Translations under genes and position numbers: made by a program
The notes under the pieces: generated by a model
The model's input: only the letters and a program-made list of their open reading frames with translations
What the model was told of the DNA's origin: nothing
The model's database searches: none
Shown: piece by piece, positions 7,318 through 14,526 of the stretch
Numbering within the stretch: the stretch's first letter is position 1
How the letters are laid out: each line of letters opens with the position of its first letter
Source of the DNA: Mariaggregatimicrobium sp964498785
Lineage (GTDB): Bacteria; Zhuqueibacterota; Zhuqueibacteria; Thermofontimicrobiales; Thiofontviventaceae
DNA: 30,339 bases
Direction: 5' to 3'
Assembly (NCBI GenBank): GCA_964498785.1
Contig: CAZCJL010000081.1
Span: forward strand, 1-30,339

Positions 7318-7946
7318 AATTTCAACTCGGTTTTACCAATTCGATGACTCACCATAATAATGCTTTTTTTAAGAGAAGAAAGATAACTCAGAAATTGCAG
7401 ACATTTTTGAATTTTATCATCTGTTGGAAACGCTGCAAAAATTTCATCAATCAAAAAAAGAGACGCCCCCTGTAGATAATAAACAAACAACAATGAAGTT
7501 ACTTTCTGCTGAAAATTCATCACTTTGTACGGAGTCACTTTTAGCAGTGAAATATCCTGGAAAAATGTTTCAAATTGAGCGATTGTTTTTTCAACGTCAC
7601 TTTTTGATAGTGCACGTATTGATTTGATAAGTGTGATTTCTTCATTAAGCGTTTCATTGAGTAGAAAAAAATCAATATGAGAAGATGGTATATAAGCAAC
7701 CTGCGGAAAAAAATATTGTGGAGGATTCTCAAAAACCGAGGAGTTTTTTATAAAAATATTCCCCTGCAAAACGTTTCCCTTGCGGAAATGGGGAATCATA
7801 CCGGCAATCAATTGCAGAAGTGTTGATTTCCCGGAACCGTTTTCTCCTCTCAGTAGCGCGATTTTTCCCTGTTCCAGCGAACAAGAGGTGTTGTTAAACA
7901 ACAGGCGATTCGCCCAGCCAAATGTCAGATTCTGAATCCTCAGCAC
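7284..7946 (-). CDS. ABC/ECF ATPase with intact Walker motifs but lost signature
   Basis: This 220-residue nucleotide-binding subunit has Walker A G34-ENGSGKST42, Walker B SLFLIDE with Asp167 and catalytic Glu168, and the switch histidine His201 in MVSHR. The ABC signature, normally LSGGQ, is replaced by M143-NFQQ147. The Q-loop region reads VAYIPSSHIDFF (83-94) without the expected glutamine. Because ATP in ABC dimers lies between Walker A of one subunit and the signature of the other, this protein needs the signature of its neighbour (6610-7317). The start is GTG at 7946; the nearby ATG is in another frame. It begins 12 nt after the HAD gene, in the same operon. Confidence 0.8.
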   Translation of the reverse strand: MLRIQNLTFGWANRLLFNNTSCSLEQGKIALLRGENGSGKSTLLQLIAGMIPHFRKGNVLQGNIFIKNSSVFENPPQYFFPQVAYIPSSHIDFFLLNETLNEEITLIKSIRALSKSDVEKTIAQFETFFQDISLLKVTPYKVMNFQQKVTSLLFVYYLQGASLFLIDEIFAAFPTDDKIQKCLQFLSYLSSLKKSIIMVSHRIGKTELKLWEIKNRTIIF

Positions 7947-7958
7947 ATTGATGCCTGC

Positions 7959-8699
7959 TTATATTAAATTGATTAATACTGGTATCACATCTTTCAACTG
8001 ACCTTTGAAATCAGGTTCAGGCATTTCTATTTTGTGGCCCTTTGCCAATTCCCGGCTTAATTCAATGGACATTTCATCGCTGTCGGTAGTCAGATACGTT
8101 TTCATGCCAACTTTTGCCGCGATCATATCATTAAACGGATCGTTTCCAACCATTATGCAGCTCGTTGGTAAGATGTCGAGTTTATCGGTAATTTCCTGAT
8201 AGTATTGAAGATTTGGTTTGCAAAACGTCGAGTTTTCAACGCTGGTAATCAGATCAAACGGTAAATCTCCGATTCCGGCCCAATCGAGACGCATTTGTTG
8301 TACATTCATCGGAAACATGGGATTCGTGGCAATCACAACGATCAAATCAGCATCAAACGCATGTAGCATTACATCGCGAACGTTTTCCGCTGGTTTCATG
8401 AGCGAACGAAATTGGGCAAAGTCTTTTTCATAAAATGTTTCAAATCGCTTTAATAGCGCAGATTTATCATGTGAATTTCCGGCTGAAAATGTATTCATAA
8501 AATGATCGAGATTTGAGACAGACCCATCGTTTTCAATGATTTTTTGAGTTGAATACAATAATTTCTCGCCGAATTCATCCGGTTTCATAATATCCTGGAA
8601 ATAAGAATATAATGCGCGATTATACGTTTTATAAAATTCTGCTTCCTTAAATAAAATAAGCGTATTGTCAAGATCAAATAAGATTGCTTTTAATGGCAC
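7959..8699 (-). CDS. HAD-superfamily hydrolase
   Basis: This is a phosphatase-like haloacid dehalogenase protein of 246 residues. Motif I is FDLDNTL with nucleophile Asp9 and acid Asp11. Motif II is the threonine of VVIATNP, motif III is probably the lysine of CKPN, and motif IV is MVGNDPFNDMIAA. The helical cap domain lies between motifs I and II, as in subfamily I members acting on small phosphorylated metabolites. The start is GTG at 8699, seven nt after GGAG. It is the first gene of the operon that continues with the two ATPases, EcfT and MobB-like protein. Its link to them is unknown; it could act on the imported compound. Confidence 0.8.
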   Translation of the reverse strand: MPLKAILFDLDNTLILFKEAEFYKTYNRALYSYFQDIMKPDEFGEKLLYSTQKIIENDGSVSNLDHFMNTFSAGNSHDKSALLKRFETFYEKDFAQFRSLMKPAENVRDVMLHAFDADLIVVIATNPMFPMNVQQMRLDWAGIGDLPFDLITSVENSTFCKPNLQYYQEITDKLDILPTSCIMVGNDPFNDMIAAKVGMKTYLTTDSDEMSIELSRELAKGHKIEMPEPDFKGQLKDVIPVLINLI

Positions 8700-8731
8700 G
8701 TTTGTACTCCGATTTTGTTAGTGAAAAAATG

Positions 8732-9403
8732 CTAATTTCTTAATTGTTCAATGACCATATTTACTTTTGATTTTACAAGTGTAAATATACTTTTTGCTAA
8801 TTTGAAAACTTCAGTACTCCCAATATCCGGGAACCCATTCGTAGTGAAATAATTTTTTTCTGCATTAGAAGTGGCTGCTTCAATATAGAGTGGATGTCTG
8901 CGTGAATCAAAACCTCCTGGTAGTGAATTATTGACAAGATTTTTCCAGGCACTGCACTTTTCATTATTTCTAAAGATAGGCTTCTCAGATGAGAAATGAT
9001 AATAAAGCCATACTTCAAAACAGGGATTACTTTGAGTTATAAACCAATCTTTTCTCTTGTTACAAAAGTCTTTTACTTCTTTTAGTTGCGATTTTCGAGA
9101 TTCAGTTTTACCCTTATCCGTATCAACGACTATCCAAACTTCATCATTTTTAAGAAATGAGTATTTCGGTTTCGGATTATCATTGCTTACTATTATACAA
9201 TTTTTTGCTATATTTAATAAACCCATTGGTGAATTATCTTCATGCGGATGCAATTTATATATTTCAACATTGATTCTGGAATCCATTTCTTTGAAATAGT
9301 TGTGATATTGAAATTCTCTTTTCGCACCTTCACAGAAAATGTAGATACTTTTTGCTTCTCGACTGGGAGGTTCTCTTTTAAAGAGGCGATTCGTTAGTAT
9401 CAT
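8732..9403 (-). CDS. rloB: RloB-family (TOPRIM-like) protein, AbiL-type defence partner
   Basis: This 223-residue protein has the RloB layout. It shows IYIFCEGAKREFQY with Glu25, the acidic strand VWIVVDTDKG with Asp94 and Asp96, and the family signature SNPCFEVWLYYH (125-136). The acid arrangement resembles a TOPRIM metal site, so nuclease activity is plausible. RloB proteins are found in restriction loci and as AbiLii in the abortive-infection system AbiL, always next to an AAA ATPase. Here that ATPase lies directly upstream and the genes overlap by 26 nt, so stoichiometry may be set by coupled translation. The ATG at 9403 has only a weak ribosome site of its own. Confidence 0.8.
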   Translation of the reverse strand: MILTNRLFKREPPSREAKSIYIFCEGAKREFQYHNYFKEMDSRINVEIYKLHPHEDNSPMGLLNIAKNCIIVSNDNPKPKYSFLKNDEVWIVVDTDKGKTESRKSQLKEVKDFCNKRKDWFITQSNPCFEVWLYYHFSSEKPIFRNNEKCSAWKNLVNNSLPGGFDSRRHPLYIEAATSNAEKNYFTTNGFPDIGSTEVFKLAKSIFTLVKSKVNMVIEQLRN

Positions 9404-10751
9404 AATTATGCCAATTTAAATCCCTTAAATTTGCTAAAAATGGTATGGAACCATAACGACCGTTTAAATATCCTTTACGAATATCGATGGTTTTATGCTC
9501 CTTAAAATCGCTTAATGAATATAAATCGGTCGAACCATTTTTGTCTTTTTCAACAAACCATATTTCATCCTGTCTGAAAATTTTCTGATCAAGTAAGTTT
9601 GATTCGTGTGTCGTAAAGATCATTTGACCTTTAGTGTTCGGATCTGATGAAAATTTCTTCAATAGTTCCTTTATCAGTAACGGATGAATGCTTCTTTCAA
9701 TTTCATCAATAACAAACACTTTATTCTTTGATATTATTTGCTGAAATGCCGGAATAAAATCCAGAAGGCGAATGGTTCCGTCAGATTCCTCATCCAAATC
9801 AAAGAATGCTGTTATATTGTTTTTGCCTTTATGACCGATTTTCAGTCTTTTTACCCATATTTTACTATTTTCTTTAACAATAATGATTTCGTCACCATCC
9901 CTGCTTCTTAATCCAATCATTTTTTGGGGAGAATCTTCTAAATCTTTGGTTAAATCCTCAATCAGTTTCTTATTGTCTTTTCCGAAAAATTCACCAATTT
10001 CTTTTTTATCTGTGCGTAGTGAAGTAATTCCAATACCAAATGAACACATCACATCTTCAGCATATTTTTTAAATTTTTTATCTCTCTCTATTTTATGAGC
10101 CAAAGCACGTGGCTTTGAGTCCGGTGTAATTATTTGAAGCGTCTCAGCGAACCAATAAAATGATTTTTTTACATCATTGAAATATTTGTTTTCTCTGTTT
10201 GATAACAATTTTAAAATCGGTTTTTCAGGTTGAACGAATTCTTCAAGCAGAATTGATTTCAGTAGTTTATTTTTTTCGTCTTTTTCAAATTCTTCTGAAA
10301 ATAAAAGTTCACTTTTTCCTGCTTCATTCGTTTTTCGTTCAAATAAAAGCCTATCTTTTTTTATACCTAGCCCAGAAAGATATAATTCTTCGGTAGCCAC
10401 AACATTATTCAAAATTTCGATTCCATAATAAAAAGCCTTATTCTCCTGGATAAATTCAATTGCAAGAACTTGTTTTTCATTTCTGGTACGGTTAAATTTA
10501 AATTGCCCTTCCTTCAATCCAAAAGGTATTTCCTCATTAACTACCAAATCTTGAAAAAGCTTAAAAATTTTCACAAGATTTGATTTTCCGGCTCCGTTCG
10601 CTCCATAAAAAGAAGAAATTTTTAATAAATTAAATCCATTAAAATTGTATTTATGATTTTCTAATGTTTTTAGACGGTTATTTGAGATCGTGATAAATTC
10701 TCTTCGATCACCGAATGAAAGCAAATTTTCAATTACTAATCTTATCAACAT
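9378..10751 (-). CDS. rloA: RloA/AbiLi-like AAA ATPase (OLD/AAA_15 type)
   Basis: This is a 457-residue SMC/OLD-like ATPase. The N-terminus MLIRLVIENLLSFGD is the usual first strand of AAA_15 proteins, followed by Walker A G50-ANGAGKSN58. After a long helical insertion come Walker B VFVIDEIERSIHP (acids at about 348-349) and a switch strand MIFTTHESNLLD (His at about 381). In RloAB, AbiL and PARIS-like systems such an ATPase senses phage and controls a toxic partner, here RloB. The start is supported by AAGGAGG seven nt upstream and by the promoter at 10783-10811. The reading frame is visibly more AT-rich than the neighbouring ior genes, in line with acquisition by transfer. Confidence 0.8.
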   Translation of the reverse strand: MLIRLVIENLLSFGDRREFITISNNRLKTLENHKYNFNGFNLLKISSFYGANGAGKSNLVKIFKLFQDLVVNEEIPFGLKEGQFKFNRTRNEKQVLAIEFIQENKAFYYGIEILNNVVATEELYLSGLGIKKDRLLFERKTNEAGKSELLFSEEFEKDEKNKLLKSILLEEFVQPEKPILKLLSNRENKYFNDVKKSFYWFAETLQIITPDSKPRALAHKIERDKKFKKYAEDVMCSFGIGITSLRTDKKEIGEFFGKDNKKLIEDLTKDLEDSPQKMIGLRSRDGDEIIIVKENSKIWVKRLKIGHKGKNNITAFFDLDEESDGTIRLLDFIPAFQQIISKNKVFVIDEIERSIHPLLIKELLKKFSSDPNTKGQMIFTTHESNLLDQKIFRQDEIWFVEKDKNGSTDLYSLSDFKEHKTIDIRKGYLNGRYGSIPFLANLRDLNWHNYDTNESPL

Positions 10752-10782
10752 ATAAATCCTCCTTCACGTGATATATTTACAT

Positions 10783-10811
10783 AAAATACCATAAAAAAGG
10801 CTAAATGTCAA
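10783..10811 (-). promoter_or_regulatory. sigma70-type promoter of the rloAB pair
   Basis: On the minus strand TTGACA (10806-10811) and TATTTT (10783-10788) are spaced by 17 nt. This places the transcript start near 10776, about 25 nt before the ATG, with a strong ribosome site between them. The defence pair thus appears to have its own promoter. Confidence 0.55.
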
Positions 10812-10869
10812 TAATTAAATATGAAAATATGAGTTGTTGAGATTTTATCACGCAAAAGATCATTGCATG

Positions 10870-10896
10870 TTTCCGAAGTCTTAGAGACTTCAGAAA
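10870..10896. repeat. palindromic repeat downstream of ptb
   Basis: TTTCCGAAGTCT and AGACTTCAGAAA pair around a TAG loop with one mismatch. The stem shares TTTCCGAAGT and its partner ACTTC with the palindrome at 14298-14330, so both are copies of one repeat type. It could act as a terminator of the ptb transcript, but on that strand no T-run follows. Confidence 0.6.
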
Positions 10897-10904
10897 TTTT
10901 CCAA

Positions 10905-11831
10905 TCACCCAAATATTACCACATTCAAAGCCAAAGTCAACAACTTGGCGTCCGCAGTATCATTTCGTGATGGAATGAGGATCGGAGCCTTTGCGCCCAT
11001 GGTTGCATGTGCCAGACGAAAATGCGAGAAGTAAGTGGTCGCTTTGGCCGTGATATTTGCTGATTCAATATTTGGGAAAAGCAGGATATCGGCTTTCCCG
11101 GCCACCGGCGAATCTATTCCTTTGATCCTGGCGGCTTCCTCGGAAACGGCGTTGTCCAGAGCAAGTGGCCCATCCACAATACAGCCTTTAATTTGCCCCC
11201 GCTGGTTCATTTTTGAAATGATTGCAGCATCCACTGTGGACTGCAATTTCGGATTCACTGTTTCTGCGGCAGACAGAACAGCTACTTTGGGATTATCGTT
11301 TCCCAGCGCATGGGCTACCTGTACGGCATTTTCCAATATTTTAATTTTTTCATTCAAGTCAGGAGTCAGGTTAAAACCGCCATCCGTGATCATCATCAGC
11401 TTATTTTCTCCGGGTCTGTCCGGGTATTCAAAAACAAAGGTGTCGCTGATTATTTTTCCGGTGCGCAGTCCTTTTTGTGGATCAAACGCGGCTTTTAACA
11501 ACGAGGCAGATTTCACTTTTCCCTTTAAAACAATTTCCGCCTCACCCTCATGAATAGCAGCAATTGCCTGTTGACAAATTGATTTTTCATCGGCAGCTTC
11601 AACGATTTCAAAACAATTTAGATCTTTAACGCCGGCATTTTGTAATGTTTCAATAATTAATTGCTTGTTCCCGATTAAAAGTCCATCCGCGATATCGATT
11701 TCATGCGCTTTTAGCAATGCAGATAACGCTGCATTATCATTCGCCGCAGCAACCACAACTCTCACTGGTCGTTCCCTTTGAGCACTAACATCTCTGGCTT
11801 TTTCCAATAATTCAGAAAAATTATGTATCAT
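10905..11831 (-). CDS. ptb: phosphate butyryltransferase (phosphotransbutyrylase family)
   Basis: This 308-residue protein of the phosphate acetyl/butyryltransferase family converts an acyl-CoA and phosphate to acyl-phosphate and CoA in the cytoplasm. The N-terminus VRVVVAAANDNAALSALL, the segment EGEAEIVLKGKV, ITDGGFNLTPDLNEK, and the C-terminal GKADILLFPNIESANITAK and TMGAKAPILIPSR are characteristic of Ptb-type enzymes. The length fits short Ptb and not the long multi-domain Pta. Its ATG overlaps the iorB stop by 4 nt, so translation is coupled. With butyrate kinase in the same cluster, the acyl-CoA made by IorAB (arylacetyl- or branched-chain) is the likely substrate, not only butyryl-CoA. 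Confidence 0.85.
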   Translation of the reverse strand: MIHNFSELLEKARDVSAQRERPVRVVVAAANDNAALSALLKAHEIDIADGLLIGNKQLIIETLQNAGVKDLNCFEIVEAADEKSICQQAIAAIHEGEAEIVLKGKVKSASLLKAAFDPQKGLRTGKIISDTFVFEYPDRPGENKLMMITDGGFNLTPDLNEKIKILENAVQVAHALGNDNPKVAVLSAAETVNPKLQSTVDAAIISKMNQRGQIKGCIVDGPLALDNAVSEEAARIKGIDSPVAGKADILLFPNIESANITAKATTYFSHFRLAHATMGAKAPILIPSRNDTADAKLLTLALNVVIFG

Positions 11832-12445
11832 AACAGGTTCCTCTGATTTTCTGTTAATTCCCGCCCTTTTTGAAATGCCGTTGTATTCAATTCAATCGTT
11901 TTTTTCGGAACTCGCTTGCCAATAGATTCGAGCCAAATATCTTCTGAAAATTCAACATGGTTGGATAAAGCTCCCAACATAATCGAATTCAGCACTTTTA
12001 AATTCCCCAGTTCTTCAGCGATTTTAATAGCATCAACAGCAATTGCATGAGGCGTTTTTTTCTTGCAGCGCGCTAAAATGTCTTCAGGATATTTAATGTC
12101 TGTGAAATAAACTGTGAGCGGGGTTATTTGTTGGGTGTTGAAAATAATGACACCATTTGGTTTTAGGAAGTCGAGATATCGGAGCGCTTCCAATTTCTCG
12201 AATGCAAGGATAATATCTGCATGTCCGTGTTGTATAAGCGGCGAATAGATTTTTGTACCATAGCGCACCTGACTCACGACACTGCCTCCTCGCTGCGCCA
12301 TTCCGTGTACTTCACTTTTTTTTGTGTCAAATCCCCGGTTCATTGCAACATCAACGATAATATCACTTGCAACCAGCACTCCCTGTCCGCCCACGCCGGA
12401 CAATACAATATTAATTGATTTACCATTATCTATTTTTAATTTCAT
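11828..12445 (-). CDS. iorB: indolepyruvate:ferredoxin oxidoreductase, beta subunit
   Basis: This is the gamma-domain-type subunit of a 2-oxoacid:ferredoxin oxidoreductase, 205 residues. Early motifs GVGGQGVLVASDI and VHGMAQRGGSVVSQVRYG are hallmarks of IorB. They form the CoA-side domain that pairs with IorA to oxidise aryl pyruvates to aryl-acetyl-CoA. The gene begins 39 nt after iorA with AAAGGATC upstream, and ends overlapping ptb. Confidence 0.9.
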   Translation of the reverse strand: MKLKIDNGKSINIVLSGVGGQGVLVASDIIVDVAMNRGFDTKKSEVHGMAQRGGSVVSQVRYGTKIYSPLIQHGHADIILAFEKLEALRYLDFLKPNGVIIFNTQQITPLTVYFTDIKYPEDILARCKKKTPHAIAVDAIKIAEELGNLKVLNSIMLGALSNHVEFSEDIWLESIGKRVPKKTIELNTTAFQKGRELTENQRNLL

Positions 12446-12484
12446 TTTTAAAGATCCTTTTTAATTTGATTCTCAGTTATCAGA

Positions 12485-14224
12485 TCACGGCTTTTTGATG
12501 GCTCCGGGTTTACAAACCTGCCGGCAAATATCACACCCGATGCAAAGTAACGGATTGATTCGGGTTTTTCCGTCCTCGTCTTTTTCGATTGCGGGACAAC
12601 CCACACGGTGACACATACCGCATTTGATGCAGGTTTCAGTTTCAACATAATAGGGTTCACTGAATTGAATTCGTTCCCGGATAATACACGGAGCGTCTGC
12701 GATGATGACCGATGGTTCGTCTACAGACATTTCTTCCTTAAATACCTGCATTGTTTCTGCGATATTGTAGGGATCGACTTTTACAACACGTTTTACGCCG
12801 GCAGCCCGGCAAATTGCCTCAATATCTATTTTTGAAGAAGGTTCCCGGCGCAACGTCATCCCGGACCCCGGGTGCTCCTGATGACCGGTCATCGCTGTGA
12901 TATGATTGTCTAAAATACAGATTTTCGTTTTTCCCTTATTATAGACAAGATCAATTAAGCCGGTGATTCCCGAATGAAAAAACGTTGAATCGCCGATCAC
13001 TCCGACAAGTTTGCCCTTTAATTTATCGCCGGTCGCCTTTTCAATTCCCTGCGCATATCCCACGCTGGCGCCCATACAAAGGCATGTGTCCATTGTTTCA
13101 AGAGGGGGGAGCGCGGCAAGCGTGTAACAGCCAATATCACCGGTGATCGTCAATTTCAGGCGTTTCATCACATAAAAAACGCCGCGATGGGAGCAGCCGG
13201 GACAAAGTACAGGAGGGCGCGCCGGAATCGGAACGTCATCGGGCGGGGCGTTTTTCTCTGTTGAATCCTTAAGCCCAAACGATTTGGCGACAATATCGGT
13301 ATTCAACTCACCCATAATGGGGAGCTTATTTTTCCCGTCAACCTTTATTCCCATGGCGCGTATTTGCTCTTCCAGAAAAGGATCTAATTCCTCTATAATG
13401 TATAAGGTTGTAACTTTATCCGCAAAATCCCGGATCAGCTTTTGGGGCAGGGGATTGGTGAGTCCCAATTTCAAAACAGATGCTTCCGGGAACACTTCCT
13501 TTGTGTATTGATAAGAAATGCCACTGGTGATGATCCCTACATTTTTATCTCCCCATTCAATCCGGTTCAAATCGGTTGTATTCCCAAATTCAGCTAACTT
13601 TTGCAATCGGGCTTCAACTTCAACATGTTTTTTTCGGGCATTGGCAGGGAGGAGCACATTTTTTGCCATGTTTTTCTGATACGGCTTTGCCTCAACCTGC
13701 TGTCGTTCACCCAATTCTACAATACTCTTGGAGTGATTAATGCGGGTGGTTGTCCGAATCAAAACCGGAGTGTCAAATTGTTCGCTGATTTCAAGGCCTT
13801 TGATGACAAATAATTTCGCTTCCAAACTATCGGCTGGTTCCAGCATTGCGACTTTTGATGATTTCGCGTACCATCGGTTATCCTGTTCATTTTGGGAACT
13901 ATGCATAGACGGATCATCCGCGGAGATGATGACAATGCCACCGTTTGTGCCCTGATACGACAGGCTGAAAAAGGGATCAGCGGCAACGTTTAGTCCCACA
14001 TGTTTCATAGCAGCCAGGCTTCGCACGCCGCCCAGAGCGGCGCCTGCCGTCACTTCAAGCGCGACTTTTTCATTTGGCGCCCATTGCGCCTGAATTTCTT
14101 TGTACAGTCCAATATTTTCTAAAATTTCCGTGCTCGGTGTTCCGGGATATGCAGAAGCGAACGTTCCGCCGGCTTCATAAAAGCCGCGGGCAATTGCTTC
14201 ATTACCAGATAACATGACTTTCAT
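12485..14224 (-). CDS. iorA: indolepyruvate:ferredoxin oxidoreductase, alpha subunit
   Basis: This 579-residue catalytic subunit oxidatively decarboxylates 2-oxoacids from aromatic (and possibly other) amino acids, reducing ferredoxin. The N-terminal pyrimidine-type domain starts LSGNEAIARGFYEAG with SAYPGTPSTEI. The TPP-binding domain begins at LCPGCSHRG (about 342) with TGDIGCYTL and GVIGDSTFFHSG (about 411), and an ILDN metal-ligand segment. The C-terminal ferredoxin domain (530-579) has two clusters, CIKCGMC...GCP and CIGCDIC...CKP. All cofactor motifs look intact and the length is as usual. AAAAGGATT lies upstream of the ATG. It is the first ior gene and is followed by iorB and ptb. Confidence 0.93.
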   Translation of the reverse strand: MKVMLSGNEAIARGFYEAGGTFASAYPGTPSTEILENIGLYKEIQAQWAPNEKVALEVTAGAALGGVRSLAAMKHVGLNVAADPFFSLSYQGTNGGIVIISADDPSMHSSQNEQDNRWYAKSSKVAMLEPADSLEAKLFVIKGLEISEQFDTPVLIRTTTRINHSKSIVELGERQQVEAKPYQKNMAKNVLLPANARKKHVEVEARLQKLAEFGNTTDLNRIEWGDKNVGIITSGISYQYTKEVFPEASVLKLGLTNPLPQKLIRDFADKVTTLYIIEELDPFLEEQIRAMGIKVDGKNKLPIMGELNTDIVAKSFGLKDSTEKNAPPDDVPIPARPPVLCPGCSHRGVFYVMKRLKLTITGDIGCYTLAALPPLETMDTCLCMGASVGYAQGIEKATGDKLKGKLVGVIGDSTFFHSGITGLIDLVYNKGKTKICILDNHITAMTGHQEHPGSGMTLRREPSSKIDIEAICRAAGVKRVVKVDPYNIAETMQVFKEEMSVDEPSVIIADAPCIIRERIQFSEPYYVETETCIKCGMCHRVGCPAIEKDEDGKTRINPLLCIGCDICRQVCKPGAIKKP

Positions 14225-14297
14225 ATTTTGAATCCTTTTTTTTTATTTGAATTGGTTTAAAATTTCGAACGATAGTTATGTAATACTAAGATTGTAC

Positions 14298-14330
14298 AGA
14301 TTTCCGAAGTTTCTAAAACTTCGGAAATCT
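14298..14330. repeat. perfect 15-bp palindrome between buk and iorA
   Basis: AGATTTCCGAAGTTT and AAACTTCGGAAATCT pair perfectly around a CTA loop. It is related in sequence to the palindrome at 10870-10896; the two bracket the iorA-iorB-ptb genes. It may terminate or process the buk transcript, but there is no T-run on that strand. Confidence 0.7.
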
Positions 14331-14340
14331 ACTGTTGTTT

Positions 14341-14526
14341 TCAGAATGTGAATGACCCGGATATAATTTCATCGTTAACTTTCAGAAAGGTATTCGTGTA
14401 CACCTTTGTATCCTGATAATTAATCTTATTTTGTGATCAAGCTTGCTGCCACATTAAATCCGTCGCATGAGCAATTACAATTTTATTGCCATGATAGATG
14501 GAATCGGTTTTTAGATTTGAATCATT
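14341..14526 (-). pseudogene. remnant of a DUF1566-like domain
   Basis: Directly after the buk stop a frame reads IVIAHATDLMWQQA, then a TGA, then SQNKINYQDTKVYTNTF in the same frame, and ends at the TGA at 14341-14343. This follows the common DUF1566 (Lcl C-terminal-like) pattern, in which ATGLMWQQ is followed by a Gly-Ser and an N-x-x-x-Y-x-x-A-x-x-Y helix. The TGA stands where glycine is expected and could come from GGA by one change. No start codon or upstream part of such a protein is present, so it looks like a decayed fragment. It could also be a chance resemblance over about 40 residues. The rest of the 300-base gap before iorA holds the palindrome and no gene. Confidence 0.45.

Noticed and set aside
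11035..11553. 172-codon open frame on the plus strand
   Set aside because: It lies wholly opposite ptb, whose product has clear family motifs; the frame is a by-product of its codon use.
14298..14330. classical rho-independent terminator for buk
   Set aside because: The stem is perfect but no T-run follows on the minus strand, and a related stem lies after ptb; kept as a dispersed repeat.
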